A stretch of 64,000 nt of DNA from Cordia subcordata (taxonomy: Eukaryota > Streptophyta > Magnoliopsida > Boraginales > Cordiaceae), in contig JAPTOF010000017.1 of the NCBI GenBank assembly GCA_028554755.1, forward strand, positions 8,370,001 to 8,434,000. The letters are read 5' to 3'. Position numbers and translations under genes: made by a program. Positions 24,596 through 35,900 of the stretch are shown here, in pieces (position 1 is the stretch's first letter; each line of letters begins with the position of its first letter). The notes beneath the pieces were generated by a model. It worked only from the letters and a program-made list of their open reading frames with translations, did no database searches and was not told the DNA's origin.

Positions 24596-25761
24596 TGTTA
24601 GAGTATTATTCCACCCACATACAAAGTTCATAAAATTCAAAACCACTTAATAAAATTATGGGGTACTCCACCCAGCACCAATTGGTTAAGAGCACTAAAT
24701 AAGATCTTGGGTTACAATTACACATATTTCTAGAGAGGGTAACAAGGCAGCTGATTATCTTGCTAATCTTGAAGCACGTTTAAGGCGGTATGATGCAGTT
24801 CGAAGTTCTTCCGGATCATCAAGAACTTTGGGGTATTGTCAAGTGTGACAAATTAGCTATTCCATGTATCAGAATATGACTGATGTCTAGGTACATGACA
24901 TGTTTCTTTTGCCACGTTCATATTGAAATTGTCTTGTAAGACATTTGTTTTTGGGCTATGAACAAAATTTGGGAGTGTCCTGCTCCTTTTCTGGAAAAAA
25001 AAATGAAAAACAAAAGACTTAGCACCAATTGATTTTAGATTGGAATCTCTGGATTAGCACCAATTGATTTTAGATTGGAATCTCAGATTCTTCACATAAT
25101 ATCGAGCCCAAGTTATGAGCCAATTATGTTTGTCCATGTGTGACCCTTATTTCTCTAAGTCTGACGTTCTAATTTGTTCATGTGTAATTCTTTTTTCAAT
25201 TATCAAATTAAGCCACACGCGAGAAGAGTTTTAGAGTGTTATTCCTCCCACATAGAAAGTCCATAAAATCTAAGACCATTTACTAAGATCCTAGGCTACT
25301 TCTCATATTGATTAATTGGTTTTTATGATTGAACCTCAGTAATTCTTCGCATGGTATCAGAGCTGGGCTTTTAGTCTAGTTCTTACACTGGGTATATGTC
25401 TATATGTGACCCATCAAGCTCACATGTCAAGCTCATCTATTGTGCACATTTGTTTACGTGGTAGCCCATCCCCACAAGGGTTAAGCTGCACATCCATTCT
25501 AGGTTGTTGGTGGTCCATACAACCATCTCTATTTTTGAGCCACACGACCATCCAACTCCAGTTTCTAGTTACAAGTCAAATTCAAGTCTATCTATCAAGT
25601 GGTGTATGTACTATTTCGGGTCATACATAAGAAGAGTGTTACGATATATGAAGAAGTCCCATATCGAAAAATCTCAAGATTCAAGATTATCATATAAAGG
25701 TTCTAGACCACTCCTCATATTAAGCAAGTAATTTTAGGTTAGAACCTCAGAATTCTTTAGA
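24596..25761 (+). mobile_element. TRIM retrotransposon with three LTRs
   Basis: Three related short LTRs (24596-25096 including an insertion; 25229-25351; 25637-25761) alternate with two internal segments. After the first comes a decayed primer site TAATATCGAGCC, after the second a perfect TGGTATCAGAGC. Each internal segment ends in ...AGAAGAG before the next LTR. The whole is flanked by the 5-bp duplication TTAAC (24591-24595 and 25762-25766), and the tandem unit reads across it when removed. Short LTRs (about 123-125 bp) and no coding capacity fit terminal-repeat retrotransposons in miniature. The LTR-int-LTR-int-LTR order is a known TRIM oligomer form. Confidence 0.8.
24685..25020 (+). mobile_element. 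5'-truncated LINE inside the TRIM's first LTR
   Basis: The insert is flanked by AGCACCAATTG (24674-24684 and 25021-25031). It encodes, in broken frames, the end of a plant L1-type ORF2: ISREGNKAADYLAN (RNase H end) and then CDKLAIPCIRI before a stop. It ends in an A-rich stretch (GGAAAAAAAAATGAAAAAC). Target duplication, A-rich tail and 5' truncation are the hallmarks of target-primed LINE insertion. A 35 bp tandem duplication containing the target repeat follows at 25021-25090. Confidence 0.75.
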
Positions 25762-25975
25762 TTAACTTCACATTGTGAAAAGCAAAACATGAACTAGTCT
25801 CAATCAAGCCATACAAAGAAATAACTTTGCATTAGTGTCAAGAAAATGACAATGAGTTCTTGACTTGCAAGAACAACATAACGTAAAATAATTCAATTTC
25901 ATACTGATATGGATTTGTAAACTTTGCAATTGTATGCAGTGATTTTTCTACAAACACAAAAATATCATCTATATC

Positions 25976-26974
25976 TTAAAATAATAACTAAATGCCTAAC
26001 CAATTAATAAAAACTTGTACTAAGTTAATTAATAGCAATTAAAGAAAGAAAAAAAATAAAAAATTAAAATTAGTGACCTAATAAAAATTGACAAGTAACA
26101 ATGACCTCTGCATGTGAAATCACCTAAAATACTTACTAGATATTTTTTTTTTTAGTTGTGTAATTTCCCTATTAATTTAATCAACGTTGTCAGACTCTCT
26201 TGATTAATTGATTATCTTTTTCAAGCATAACCACTATTACACTTATAAATCTCCATGCTATATCTATATGCTAAGATCACTTATGAGTGTGCATAAATTC
26301 CAACAATCCTTAATTAAACTATGTTAATTTTGTTCATGTCTCCATATAACAAATAATTAGCACCAATTCAAATTAAATGCATTATACAGATCACTTCTTA
26401 GTCTCAACATATAATTTAAAATCAACTCAATTGCTGACCAACCAAAAATAGCATTAGGCATAATATGAATCGACACAAATTAAACTCATAGCATTAAAAA
26501 TTTAAGTTCCATGCACAACACAAAATAAAATAACACATAGTAGTCAATGATTTATCACATCACTATTACGATAAAATTAGCTCATATTTAAGAACATTAA
26601 TCCTAAAACAATTACTTGAAGCATACTAAAGTAATTAAAACTAAAACTAGATTTAAATATAAAAACTGAATATTAAACTTAAAACTAACATAAGAATCTA
26701 AAACAATGATTAAATTCTAAAATGATAATAAAAAAATTTAAAACTAATTTAAATAGTAAACTAAAAGCTACATATAAAATTGAATTTAAGTCTCAAGTCT
26801 AAAAGCTAAAATCTAATTGTAAATTAATAAATATAGCAGTCAAACTCTAATTAAACTAAATACTGGTAAGCAGAATATGAAAAAGATGAAGAAGAAATTA
26901 TTGCAAAGTCGTGTGCACGGCTCCTCTTTGTTTTCTTTTTTTTTTTTTCCGCCTCTAGTGCACCTTTGTTGTAA
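25976..26974. other. AT-rich spacer
   Basis: Very AT-rich, low-complexity sequence without credible coding frames, RNA genes or recognisable element ends. Confidence 0.6.
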
Positions 26975-27373
26975 TGACCCAGATGCAATTACTTTCTTGC
27001 CACCACATTTAGCCAAATCAACTAGCACAAAATGCTTAACCTCGTGATGATAGTAGTAGTATATCAAATCATTACTAAGTGTAAACAAAATATAAAAGGG
27101 CATTACAGACTTTCCCTCTTAAAGACGTGATGTCTTCGGTGCGACCCAAACACAAACAGAATAGAACCACAGTTTAGGATCCCAAGCAACATAAAATCTA
27201 TCTAGAGTTTGCTTTAATACCAGCTACGATGACCCAAGCCAAACTACTTGCCTGTCACCACATTAAGACCAATAAACTGGGCCAAAATATTTAAGTCTGT
27301 AGCAATAGTAGTAATAGACCCAAATCACTATAAAGTGTACACAAATCTCACAATGAACCAATGTGAGAGGGCA
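26975..27373 (-). mobile_element. TRIM-like element of 399 bp
   Basis: Two direct repeats (26975-27102 and 27230-27373; both begin TGACCCA on the plus strand and end GGGCA) enclose about 127 bp. On the minus strand a primer-site-like TGGTATTAAAGC (27211-27222) follows the first LTR and a purine tract AAGAGGGAAAG precedes the second. TTGTA occurs at both outer edges (26969-26973, with one extra A, and 27374-27378). No coding capacity. LTR divergence is considerable, so the copy is old. Confidence 0.7.
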
Positions 27374-27695
27374 TTGTAGTTGCTGCTCTCATTAGGCATT
27401 CACTTTTTTTATGCCAATGTCTTGCTTTTATCATGGCCAACAACTTAATTTTATGTCTTCCATCCTTCTTGTTTCCCTACATCAACAAAATATGATGAAT
27501 TCAGTTAAAACTAAATCCCTTGATCACCAAAATAAACACGAATTTAAGATGAAAGGATATAAGATTAGATATGAAAAATTAACTTATCATCTTATTTCTA
27601 GCAAGAGTAGAGTGTAAGACGGAATTTGAGATTAATCAAAAAAGGTTCAATAACTTATTTCATCCCTTCCCTTTAAGTTATTTTAGCCATTTACA

Positions 27696-27903
27696 GAAGA
27701 TATAGTCCTGAAAATTTCTGATCATGAAGTGCTCAATGCTCGTATTCTACAAGTGTCTTTTGATTTGTTGAAATTTTAGAGAAGTGAGCGAAATGACAAC
27801 ATAAAGTCATTTAGCAACATTTTGAAATGTTTCATTTTGTAACAATCAGTGGTGTAACAATTAATAAATGACATTCATATTGTTGTGTTTTCTTGTTATA
27901 GTC
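27696..27903 (+). pseudogene. Duplicated 3' end of the NFU-like gene
   Basis: About 208 bp matching 29811-30020: the last codons (AGTCCTGAAAATTTCTGA against the gene's SPENF-stop) and the 3' UTR up to TTGTTATAGTCC. The earlier exons are not seen upstream. Either a truncated tandem copy or a partial duplication; orientation is the same as the gene. Confidence 0.75.
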
Positions 27904-28236
27904 CGATTTAAAGTGGAACAAAAGAATTGAGATATGTATTCACATGTTGGTGCTAGTTTCTTGCTACGTTGTCGTATGTTTGGTCTATGTCAATAGGGTT
28001 AGGTGACATTTGTGACTATGGAAAGTCTTGTGTTAATATAAAACACTATGACTGCCGTGATTTGATATTAGACAATCTTGTTGGTCCGCATACGTGCTCG
28101 AAGTGTAATCTTATGAATCAAAATGTTTTAAAATTGCGGCCACATTCTGTTTTCCTATTTAGCCTAATAAATATTTTTTCTCAAAAATATTTAAAAATAA
28201 ATAAATAAAACAATCAACGTTGCCCAAGTGAGAGAT

Positions 28237-28600
28237 TGTTGGAAAATTTCTCTTTAAAGTGGGCAACCGTTAATTATTTTTGGTTTTATAAAATCGGTTA
28301 AATATCTAGTTCACAAGTTGGCTTTATGATCATAATAGGTTAAGCCTATCTCATAATTCCATACGATTCTATTGTGCATAAACCTATATATTCTGATAAA
28401 GTTTTTTGTGGGTAGACCTATCAGAATTTATTATAAATGGGGTTAGGTCCCCTCTCCTACTCTTAACCCTAACAGTTTATTCCCATAGACATTTGCTAAT
28501 ATTGAGTAAAGCAGGAGAGGAAGATCTAAGCTTAAACTAAGTGATAGTTATTTTTTCAATAATAATGGCTCAAATAGGTACATACTTCAGCAATCGGTCA
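28237..28600 (+). mobile_element. Possible solitary Copia-like LTR
   Basis: A purine-rich GAGAGA tract is followed by TTGTTGGAAAATTTC, an arrangement common at the 3' LTR start of Copia elements. A TATAAATGGGG box lies near 28431 and a pyrimidine-rich stretch follows. I cannot define its right end or a target duplication. The sequence 27904-28236 to its left shows no recognisable gene. Confidence 0.3.
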
Positions 28601-28910
28601 TATTTTTTAATTTTATATTATAATTTCATGTATACGATCCTTATATTGCGCTTACATTTACTGCTAACTTATGAGGGAATTCAAATCCAACGGGAACGTC
28701 GCCAGCTTTGGTAGGCAAGTTTGGGCCCATATGAAGCCGCAATAAAGTGCTGTTCGAAAAGGGCCTGAAAGCATATTCAGCCTGGTAGGCCCAAATAATT
28801 TTCCTTTGCGTAGCCACCGCAGGTTTCTACAAGAAAAATAGCATAGAGGATAAGACTAGCATTGCTGTTTTATCAGTTCACTGAATTAGAAACAAAACAA
28901 AACAAAAAAA

Positions 28911-29682
28911 ATGCCCCTGAAGCTTCTCCATGGCCATCACTATCATATATCAATACCCAAAAAAATTTATGCACTTCATTCAGTATCAAACTTTCAGATG
29001 TCTTTGAAGCTAAACAATGCAGCAAAACCTTTAAGGATGCCAGCATTGCCATCAAGAACTCAAAGGCGAAAATCATCTATAGCAGCTCCTAGTCAACCTC
29101 AGGGAGTTACAATTTCAGCTTCGCTTGCACCGCTTGACTTGTCTGAGGATAACATTAACAAGGTGCTAGCCGATGCCCGAGTTGAGGTCAGTACCAGTTA
29201 CTATATGTCACGTGTCACCACTCACCCTTCACGCACTATGTTTCAAATGTCACGTCATTTATTATCTTGAAACCAGTTTTTCTCATACTTGTTAACGTTG
29301 ACAAGTTGTGTTAAGAGGGTAATTTGCAACTTTTATGGCTGTGCAGTTAGGCCAACTCTTTGATACTTCTGTTGGCATGACAGGTGACTTCTGAAGGTAC
29401 AACTATGTTATTTTCAATGCTTCTTTTAATCTTTCATGTTATGTTAATTTGGAATGGATAATTAACAAACAGGAAAAGCAGAACTTGCTGAATTGGATGG
29501 ACCATATGTGAAGATTAGGCTTAGTGGCAGGTTTTGGCATGAACGTTCAACTGTTTTAGCTAGACTGGGAAATTATTTGAAGCAAAGGATTCCTGTAAGT
29601 CCACTTATTTCTACATCTCTTTCATCTTCTTTAACTACGATAGTATTTTGAACTCACACCAGAGTCGAAACTCAGGACACAT

Positions 29683-29727
<45 letters not shown>

Positions 29728-29833
29728 TTCTAGAGAGCTAACTTTGCTTTGTCTATATTCTTCTTTTTAGGAGATCTTGGAGGTAGACATAGAAGATGAA
29801 AAACAATTGGATGATAGCCCTGAAAACTTCTGA
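28911..29833 (+). CDS. NFU/NifU-like domain protein without CxxC, probably plastid-targeted
   Basis: Four exons: 28911-29186, 29347-29383, 29473-29594 and 29771-29833, all with GT-AG junctions and a continuous frame of 165 residues. The first 60 or so residues are basic and serine-rich (for example PSRTQRRKSSIAAPSQ), as in a transit peptide; an internal methionine at 28998 is an alternative start. Residues about 77-158 resemble the NFU fold: LSEDNINKVLADARVELGQ, then AELAELDGPYVKIRLSG, and IPEILEVDIEDE at the end. NFU proteins carry Fe-S clusters on a CxxC pair; here that position reads RFWHERSTVLA, so cluster binding in the usual way is unlikely. Family assignment is from pattern, function unknown. 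A (TA)n(TG)n SSR lies in intron 3 (29683-29726). Confidence 0.75.
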
Positions 29834-31117
29834 TCATGAAGTGCTCAATGCCCCTCTTCTACTGAAGTCCTTTTGATTCTTGAAAGTCTAGAAAAGTGAG
29901 TTAAATGTCGACATAAAGACGTTTAGAGACAATTCTGAAATGTTTCATTTTTGTAATGATAAGTTGTGTAACAATTAACAGATGACGCTTGTATTGTTGT
30001 GTTTGTCATGCTATAGTCGGAATGTTGAATAAAGATATCTAAGTCATGTATGTGTTATTCTACATGGCAACGTACACTCGGAGAGGCATAACGTCATAAT
30101 ATTGCGAGCAAAATTTAACGGTTATTTATTAATAATCTATAATCATTTAATTTTGCCCACCTGATGAGCAAATTCACTCCCACCTATCACACCCTTGATC
30201 CTGAAATTATCGATTACTTGCATTCACAAGGCTAGTAAAAATTATATTTTCATTTAACACCTAAGCTGTTTTTAGTAAAACAATGACAAGGCCAAAAGGG
30301 TGCAGAAAATCTGCCAGTGAAAACCACAGCTTCATCAACTTGAGCTTCAATTGATTGCATTAGCATATAGAAGAATAAATCAAATATATATTGTATTAAT
30401 CCCCTGAAATCATTGCATTATAGCTAGACACGAATAAAGCATTCGATCAAGGGGAGTAAGCATTCGATCAAGGGGAGTTGGATTTGTACGACAAGAAGAA
30501 GATCAAATCCCAATCTCTAAATAAGATTCATGAAATAATCTATGGAAAATTGTATGGATTGGAACAAAATCTTCTACCATGAAGATAATCACGAAAACTA
30601 TATATACATTTACATCGTAAGCAATTTTGAGATTAGGGTACTAGGGGTCGCTCACCAAACCCTATCGAGTAAGAATTTTACGATCAATAAATATTAAAAC
30701 CCTAAAGCAACTTAAACAATAAACCCACCTATTTAAAGATTGTGAATATGGCATATGGCTCTCACCATGACAACTGCTTTTCAAGTGACCAATTTAAAAG
30801 TTTGTAACTTCTCTTCTATCATTATAGTTCATTTTATCCATGTAACAAATGAGTATCTGGGAGTTATTCTTACAAAGCCAATAATATCTCTTATCCAAGT
30901 AATGATGCCACAAGCGCCATTTTCATTTGACAACAATATCAGTAACTTTATCTTGAAATGTAGACACTCTAATGTTCACCACAATCTCAATGCTCTCAAC
31001 AAGTCCCACAAGAAGCAGGTCAGTGGCCTGAGTTGGCTCTTATTTGCCACTTCGTTGGTTAGGGGCGGCTGCTATTTTTGTTCAAACAAACCAAACAGTG
31101 TCTAAAGAATATCAAAA
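29834..31117. other. 3' UTR of the NFU-like gene and spacer
   Basis: The 3' UTR probably runs to about 30030 (the part duplicated at 27696-27903 ends near 30020). From there to 31117 I see no gene. A 20-bp direct repeat (GCATTCGATCAAGGGGAGT) lies at about 30438-30480. Short open frames such as 30755-31105 look accidental. Confidence 0.5.
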
Positions 31118-32298
31118 ATAGCAACACAGGCTTTGGTCTTTTCATCGTCTATTACCTCTGCAGCAGAAGCTGCAAGACAGATCCTTGGAGGCAGGCTGGT
31201 TTAATCCCACTCAAGGAAGGCTTCTTTTCGTCGTAAAGGCTTCATCTACTCCCCCTCTTAAGGTTAGGTATCTCTCTTAAGTGAGCAACATAAGATAACT
31301 AATACTAAACTAATGATGTTTAGTTTAGTGAATCTAAGCAAAGTTCCGTTACAAATGAATGACTGCATGCAACTTATTCAGTCTGTAGAAACAGTCTGAC
31401 ATTTGGAACATCAGCCTGAGAATATAGAATATACTGATGAGAAAACCATGTGATTCATTACACTTAACAATAGACATACAATGTGGCTTTCAGCAAGAAG
31501 CAGATAGACCTCTCTGTTTCGCCTCCAAGCAGGGCCTTTCTTACTTGGACGGCAGGTAAAGCATTCGTACTATGCTATTATCTGATTAATGCAAAGCTCT
31601 AAAGTAACCTTCCGGATGCAACTAAGCAACCTAAACAAGATGACGGACATTGATCTAGTGGTGTTCTGCAATTTGAATGCAGTCTTCCTGGTGACTATGG
31701 ATTTGACCCACTCAGGCTGTCAGACCCTGAAGGCACTGGAGGTTTCATTTAGCCAAAATGGCTAGCATATGGAGAAATCATTAATGGACATTTCGCCAGG
31801 TTGGGGGCAGCAGGAGCTATAGCCCCTGAAATTCTAGGAAAGGCTGGTCTCATTCCAGCTGAAACAGCTGTCCCATCGTTCAAGACTGGAGTGATTCCTC
31901 CTGCCGGAACATACAACTACTGGGCAGACCCATACACCCAATTTGTACTCGAGATGGCACTCGTGGGATTTGCTGCACACAGGAGATTCCAGGATTGGGC
32001 TAAACCAGGATATATGGGCAAGCAACACTTTTTGGGGCTAGAGAAATACCTGGGAGGATCTTGTGACCCAGCATACCCTGGTGGGCCCTTGTTTAATCCT
32101 CTTGGCCCTGGGAAAGACAAGAAATCCATGAAGGATTTGAAGCTGAAAGAGGTTAAGAATGGAAGGCTCGCTATGTTGGCTATCTTGGGTTACTTTGTAC
32201 AGGGTCTGGTAACAGGAGTGGGTCCATACCAAAACCTCCTTGATCATTTGGCAGATCCTGTGAACAACAATGTCTTGACAAGCCTGAAATTCCACTGA
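31118..32298 (+). pseudogene. LHCA3-like photosystem I chlorophyll a/b-binding protein pseudogene
   Basis: LHCA3 is a PSI antenna protein. This copy keeps the gene structure: exon 1 31118-31262, exon 2 31494-31555, exon 3 31683-32298, with GT-AG introns, so it arose by DNA duplication rather than from mRNA. Exon 3 still matches the family to its last residue ([20 protein letters not shown]). Lesions: the start codon reads ATA (ATAGCAACACAGGCT); a TAA follows ILGGRLV; one extra T shifts the frame before VVKAS; a TAG replaces the glutamate in GGFIEPKW; and FAMLGAAG reads FARLGAAG. No ATG precedes the open exon 3 frame. A functional antenna protein is excluded by these changes unless the assembly is in error. 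Confidence 0.9.
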
Positions 32299-32945
32299 AC
32301 TTTAGCTACACCCTCTCTATCGCACTTAACCTCATTCATATCTGTAAAATCATATGCAAATATTATTTGGCTTGTTATCTTTAATCTATAACAGAAACAT
32401 TTTTGGAACTTTAGGCTCATCACTGTTGAAGAATTCAGTATAAGAGTTTCCTGAAATTGAAGCCTGTTGTTGAGCTGAACTTTAACAATGAACACTAAGG
32501 CAGGTGCATCAATCCTGTATTGAGTTTCATGGCATATACAAACAAATGTATTTCCATCAATGCTTTTGCCGCAATTTGTATGGACAAATCTGGCTACAGC
32601 TTTTCCAAATAACAAACACAGGAAAAGGACATAAATAAGCCGGGCCAAAATTTGAATATCAGTACACATCAAAAAAAAGTGTAATTTGCTAATACATCTA
32701 GGGCAACAACAATGGCATTTGTATTATTGTGGATAGACGAATTCTCATCACTTTGAAAATATAAGACAATTTCAATTAGCCCCTAAAACTCACTTTTTAA
32801 AAGGCCTTTCATATTGCCAGAGACTACCAAGCGCATACAAACAGATCAAAGCAGCAGCTCGGATGCTTAACTCCAGAAGTAGTATCCACAGAACTTCCCC
32901 TGGCTAGTGATAAGTACCCAGGACAATAAAGCATGGATTACCCAA
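32299..32945. other. Spacer between LHCA3 pseudogene and EF-Ts gene
   Basis: Holds the former 3' flank of the LHCA3 copy and the probable 3' UTR of the minus-strand EF-Ts gene. No further feature seen. Confidence 0.5.
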
Positions 32946-35900
32946 TTAAGCAGCGTGAGACAAAGGTTCAGAGCTATTTTCTGTTTCAAGCCTGCACATA
33001 AAGGTTATCAATATCGGATGTTGGCATTCAACTAGGGCAAACCCAATGACAACCCAAAGTGAAAAAGAAAAGACAAAAGCCAATAATACAAAATAGGAGA
33101 GGCTGAATTAAGAAAACATATAAAAGTTCAGATACACTAAATCAAGATCTTTCAATCAATGACTTAAATTTAGATGTCAATAGTCAAAGAGATTTACCTA
33201 ATTCATTTGAAGCTACAAACTTATTTACCGTTACAAAGCATTCACCAAATATGTTTTAATGACAAGCTTAGTCATCAATGTGAGAAACACTAAAATTTGT
33301 CACTGAAAGATATAATAATAACAAAGTGTTGACGTATGACTACTCAGCTGATCTGGATTTTGTAATTACCTTCACTACAGCATGCAGAACTGCATACCAA
33401 CCATCGTAAATTCCAAAAAAACTTTTAATGACATGAAAAAGCAAAACTGGTCCTAGGACCCTGAATATCACTTTACTTTTAATACTGATTATCCTCTTTT
33501 TGGCTGATATTTCCTTTTTTGGCTGACGATTCACGTTTCTCTAAGCCTCCAAGGGTAAGGTTCAGGGCATCTCTTACCAGATCTATGTTTTGACATTTCG
33601 TTGCAGTGTGAGGCAAAAAGGATAACATTATGGAAGCACTAAATATTAAAAACTCTTGCAGCGAGCCAAAAATATTTAAATCATTTCCTCTTTTGCTACG
33701 TGTTACTTCGACTTACTCCAACAAGAATATCTAAAGGGATAACAAGACAAGAAAGCTACAATAGAGTCTTCCTCCCAATCAACAATGTCATTAACAGAAA
33801 GAAGTCATCCATATAACACTGAGCATAGAGGTTTACCGAATATTAAACTATTGAGGCAGTTCACAGGCAAAACATTTGGACAAGAAGCAATAATACTTGG
33901 GATGCCCATGCTAACACATATCTAATGATAATAACAGCAATTACCTCTGCAATCCTTCACCAACTTCAATTCTCATGAAGTTTGCAATTTTTACATGTGA
34001 ACCCACTTCTGTGGATAGATTATTCAACAATGTCTGCAGAAATTTGTTCAAAGGGTCACTCCAAATTGTTAGTCAAAGAAACATGATAATGCCTAGAAAC
34101 TAATCTGCATCTACGTACTATATGGATAAGTATTTCTCATATCATAATCGGGATCAAATACACCATCTTGTGATGAAGAAAATTCCATCTGAAAAAACAT
34201 ATTAATTCATTCAAAATCATAGAATTAAAGCTACTACTTCAGATATCTTATAGGCTAAATTTTCACTCTAAAGTTCAACTTATTTATCAAATCAAGGTAT
34301 TAGTACAAGGTTCAAATGGTAATCCTTGAGAACAAAGTTACATTGCATAAATTAATATTGAATAATAGCAACCTTTCAATCCTACAAGTTGTCACATTCA
34401 TCCATTTAAGTTTTTTGTGTATTGAGAACCTATTAATGATAACCTATTTATTCCCAACCAGAGAGAAAGTTACCAATGCATGACTATCTAAAAGAAACGC
34501 TGATCAGAAGCAGGGTAATTATCAGAACTCCAAAATAATTGTTAGAGGAAATATAAAGCTAAACAGAAAGCTAGAGAGTTAAATTCATGTTGGAAGGCTA
34601 CTCCCTACCTTTATATTTACAGTATCATTGACAATGAACTTTTGCTCCATTAAAACTACTTCCTCATAGTACTTTCGTAAGCGGCCTTCAACCATTTTCT
34701 CTATGGCCATCTGAGACTTCCCAGTACTTTCTGCCTGTCAAAGAGAAAAATAGCACAGGCACCGTGTCAATGGTTCTACATGAAGATGGTAAAAGATAAA
34801 ATCACCATCCTGCATGGTGAAGCAGATCGTTAAAAGAACAACTCAGCAAATTTTATCGGCAGATCAGAAAGTAGCTTCAGATGACCAACAGTATCCTTGA
34901 CTTGCAACACAGAAAAAATGTCATGAAATGAGTTGCACTCTTAATTCTAGAAATGGAGGGAAATATGTAATAAAGGTTGATAGCCGGGAAGAAAAGGGAG
35001 GAAGGGGAGGGGGGATGTGGTAGGGGGGCAAGGGGGGTTGGAAATTGTTTGATCAATGATGGTCATACATTGGTAAAGATTTGTAATGAGCAATAGATTT
35101 TGACAACAATAGGCACATGATATTTTCAACTTAACAATTTCTTTAATTCTTAACCTAAAAATTGAACTATTGACATAACGAAGTACCTGGGACTTCAGAA
35201 TCTCACGTTCACTATCTATAGCATCAGAGGAAACAAGTTCCTTTGTTAAGAACATTGGTTTTGCTGCCACTACATGCATTGCTAATTCTGACCCCACTTG
35301 CTGTAGAGCATCAAGTGAAGCATTCTGATCCTCTACCTCCAGGGACAAAAGCCCAGCTATGCGTCCAACACCTGCATTTCAGCCCCGCAAGCAATCAATT
35401 ATTACCGATACAGAAATAATTGTTTAACGATTACATGCCTGAAAATGTACAAAATCCATAGAAATTAAAATCTTTACACTTTTCGAAAGAGACCTTTCAA
35501 AACTAACGTTACCTGGTCGTGGACTTGCATGGAGATACGAAGACAGGACACCATGAGATGGAGAAGACATCGAAAAACCTCGTCTAAGTTTGACATTCTC
35601 TCCCATCATTGCAGCAACTTCTCTAATTGCATTCTGAACTGATTTTTCCCCACTTAATTTAGGATGGTCAAACATCATCTTCAGACCCTGTGAAACAAAT
35701 CATCTTAGAAGCATTTCCCAGGGTTGTGACTTTCGTGTTTTCAACAGGATATGCATTTAGGCATGTGAAAGGTCATTAGATAGACCAATGTTTCCTACAG
35801 ACAAATCCAAAAGATTAAACTTTATAAAATCACGTAGATATAACAGAAATTCTAGTAAGCTGTCACCTCCAGAAAATCAGGTCCAAGAGGAATAGCACTA

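Larger units (their letters stand above)
24166..25975. repeat. Tandem unit F, last and most eroded
   Basis: Unit sequence 24166-24235, an AT run, then 24303-24595 and 25762-25975 with the TRIM between them. The right part ends around the relic equivalent to unit A position 955 (CAAAAATATCATCTATATCT). Nothing resembling the unit is visible after 25975. Confidence 0.7.

Noticed and set aside
27969..28208. 79-codon frame as a gene
   Set aside because: Ends in lysine/asparagine low complexity, lies next to a possible LTR and resembles no known family.
31801..32298. Open frame of 165 codons as a functional short LHCA3 protein
   Set aside because: It begins with TTG, not ATG; upstream exons carry a lost start, a frameshift and stops. 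It is the open third exon of a pseudogene.
34947..35348. 133-codon minus frame as a separate gene
   Set aside because: It is EF-Ts exon 5 read on into its intron.
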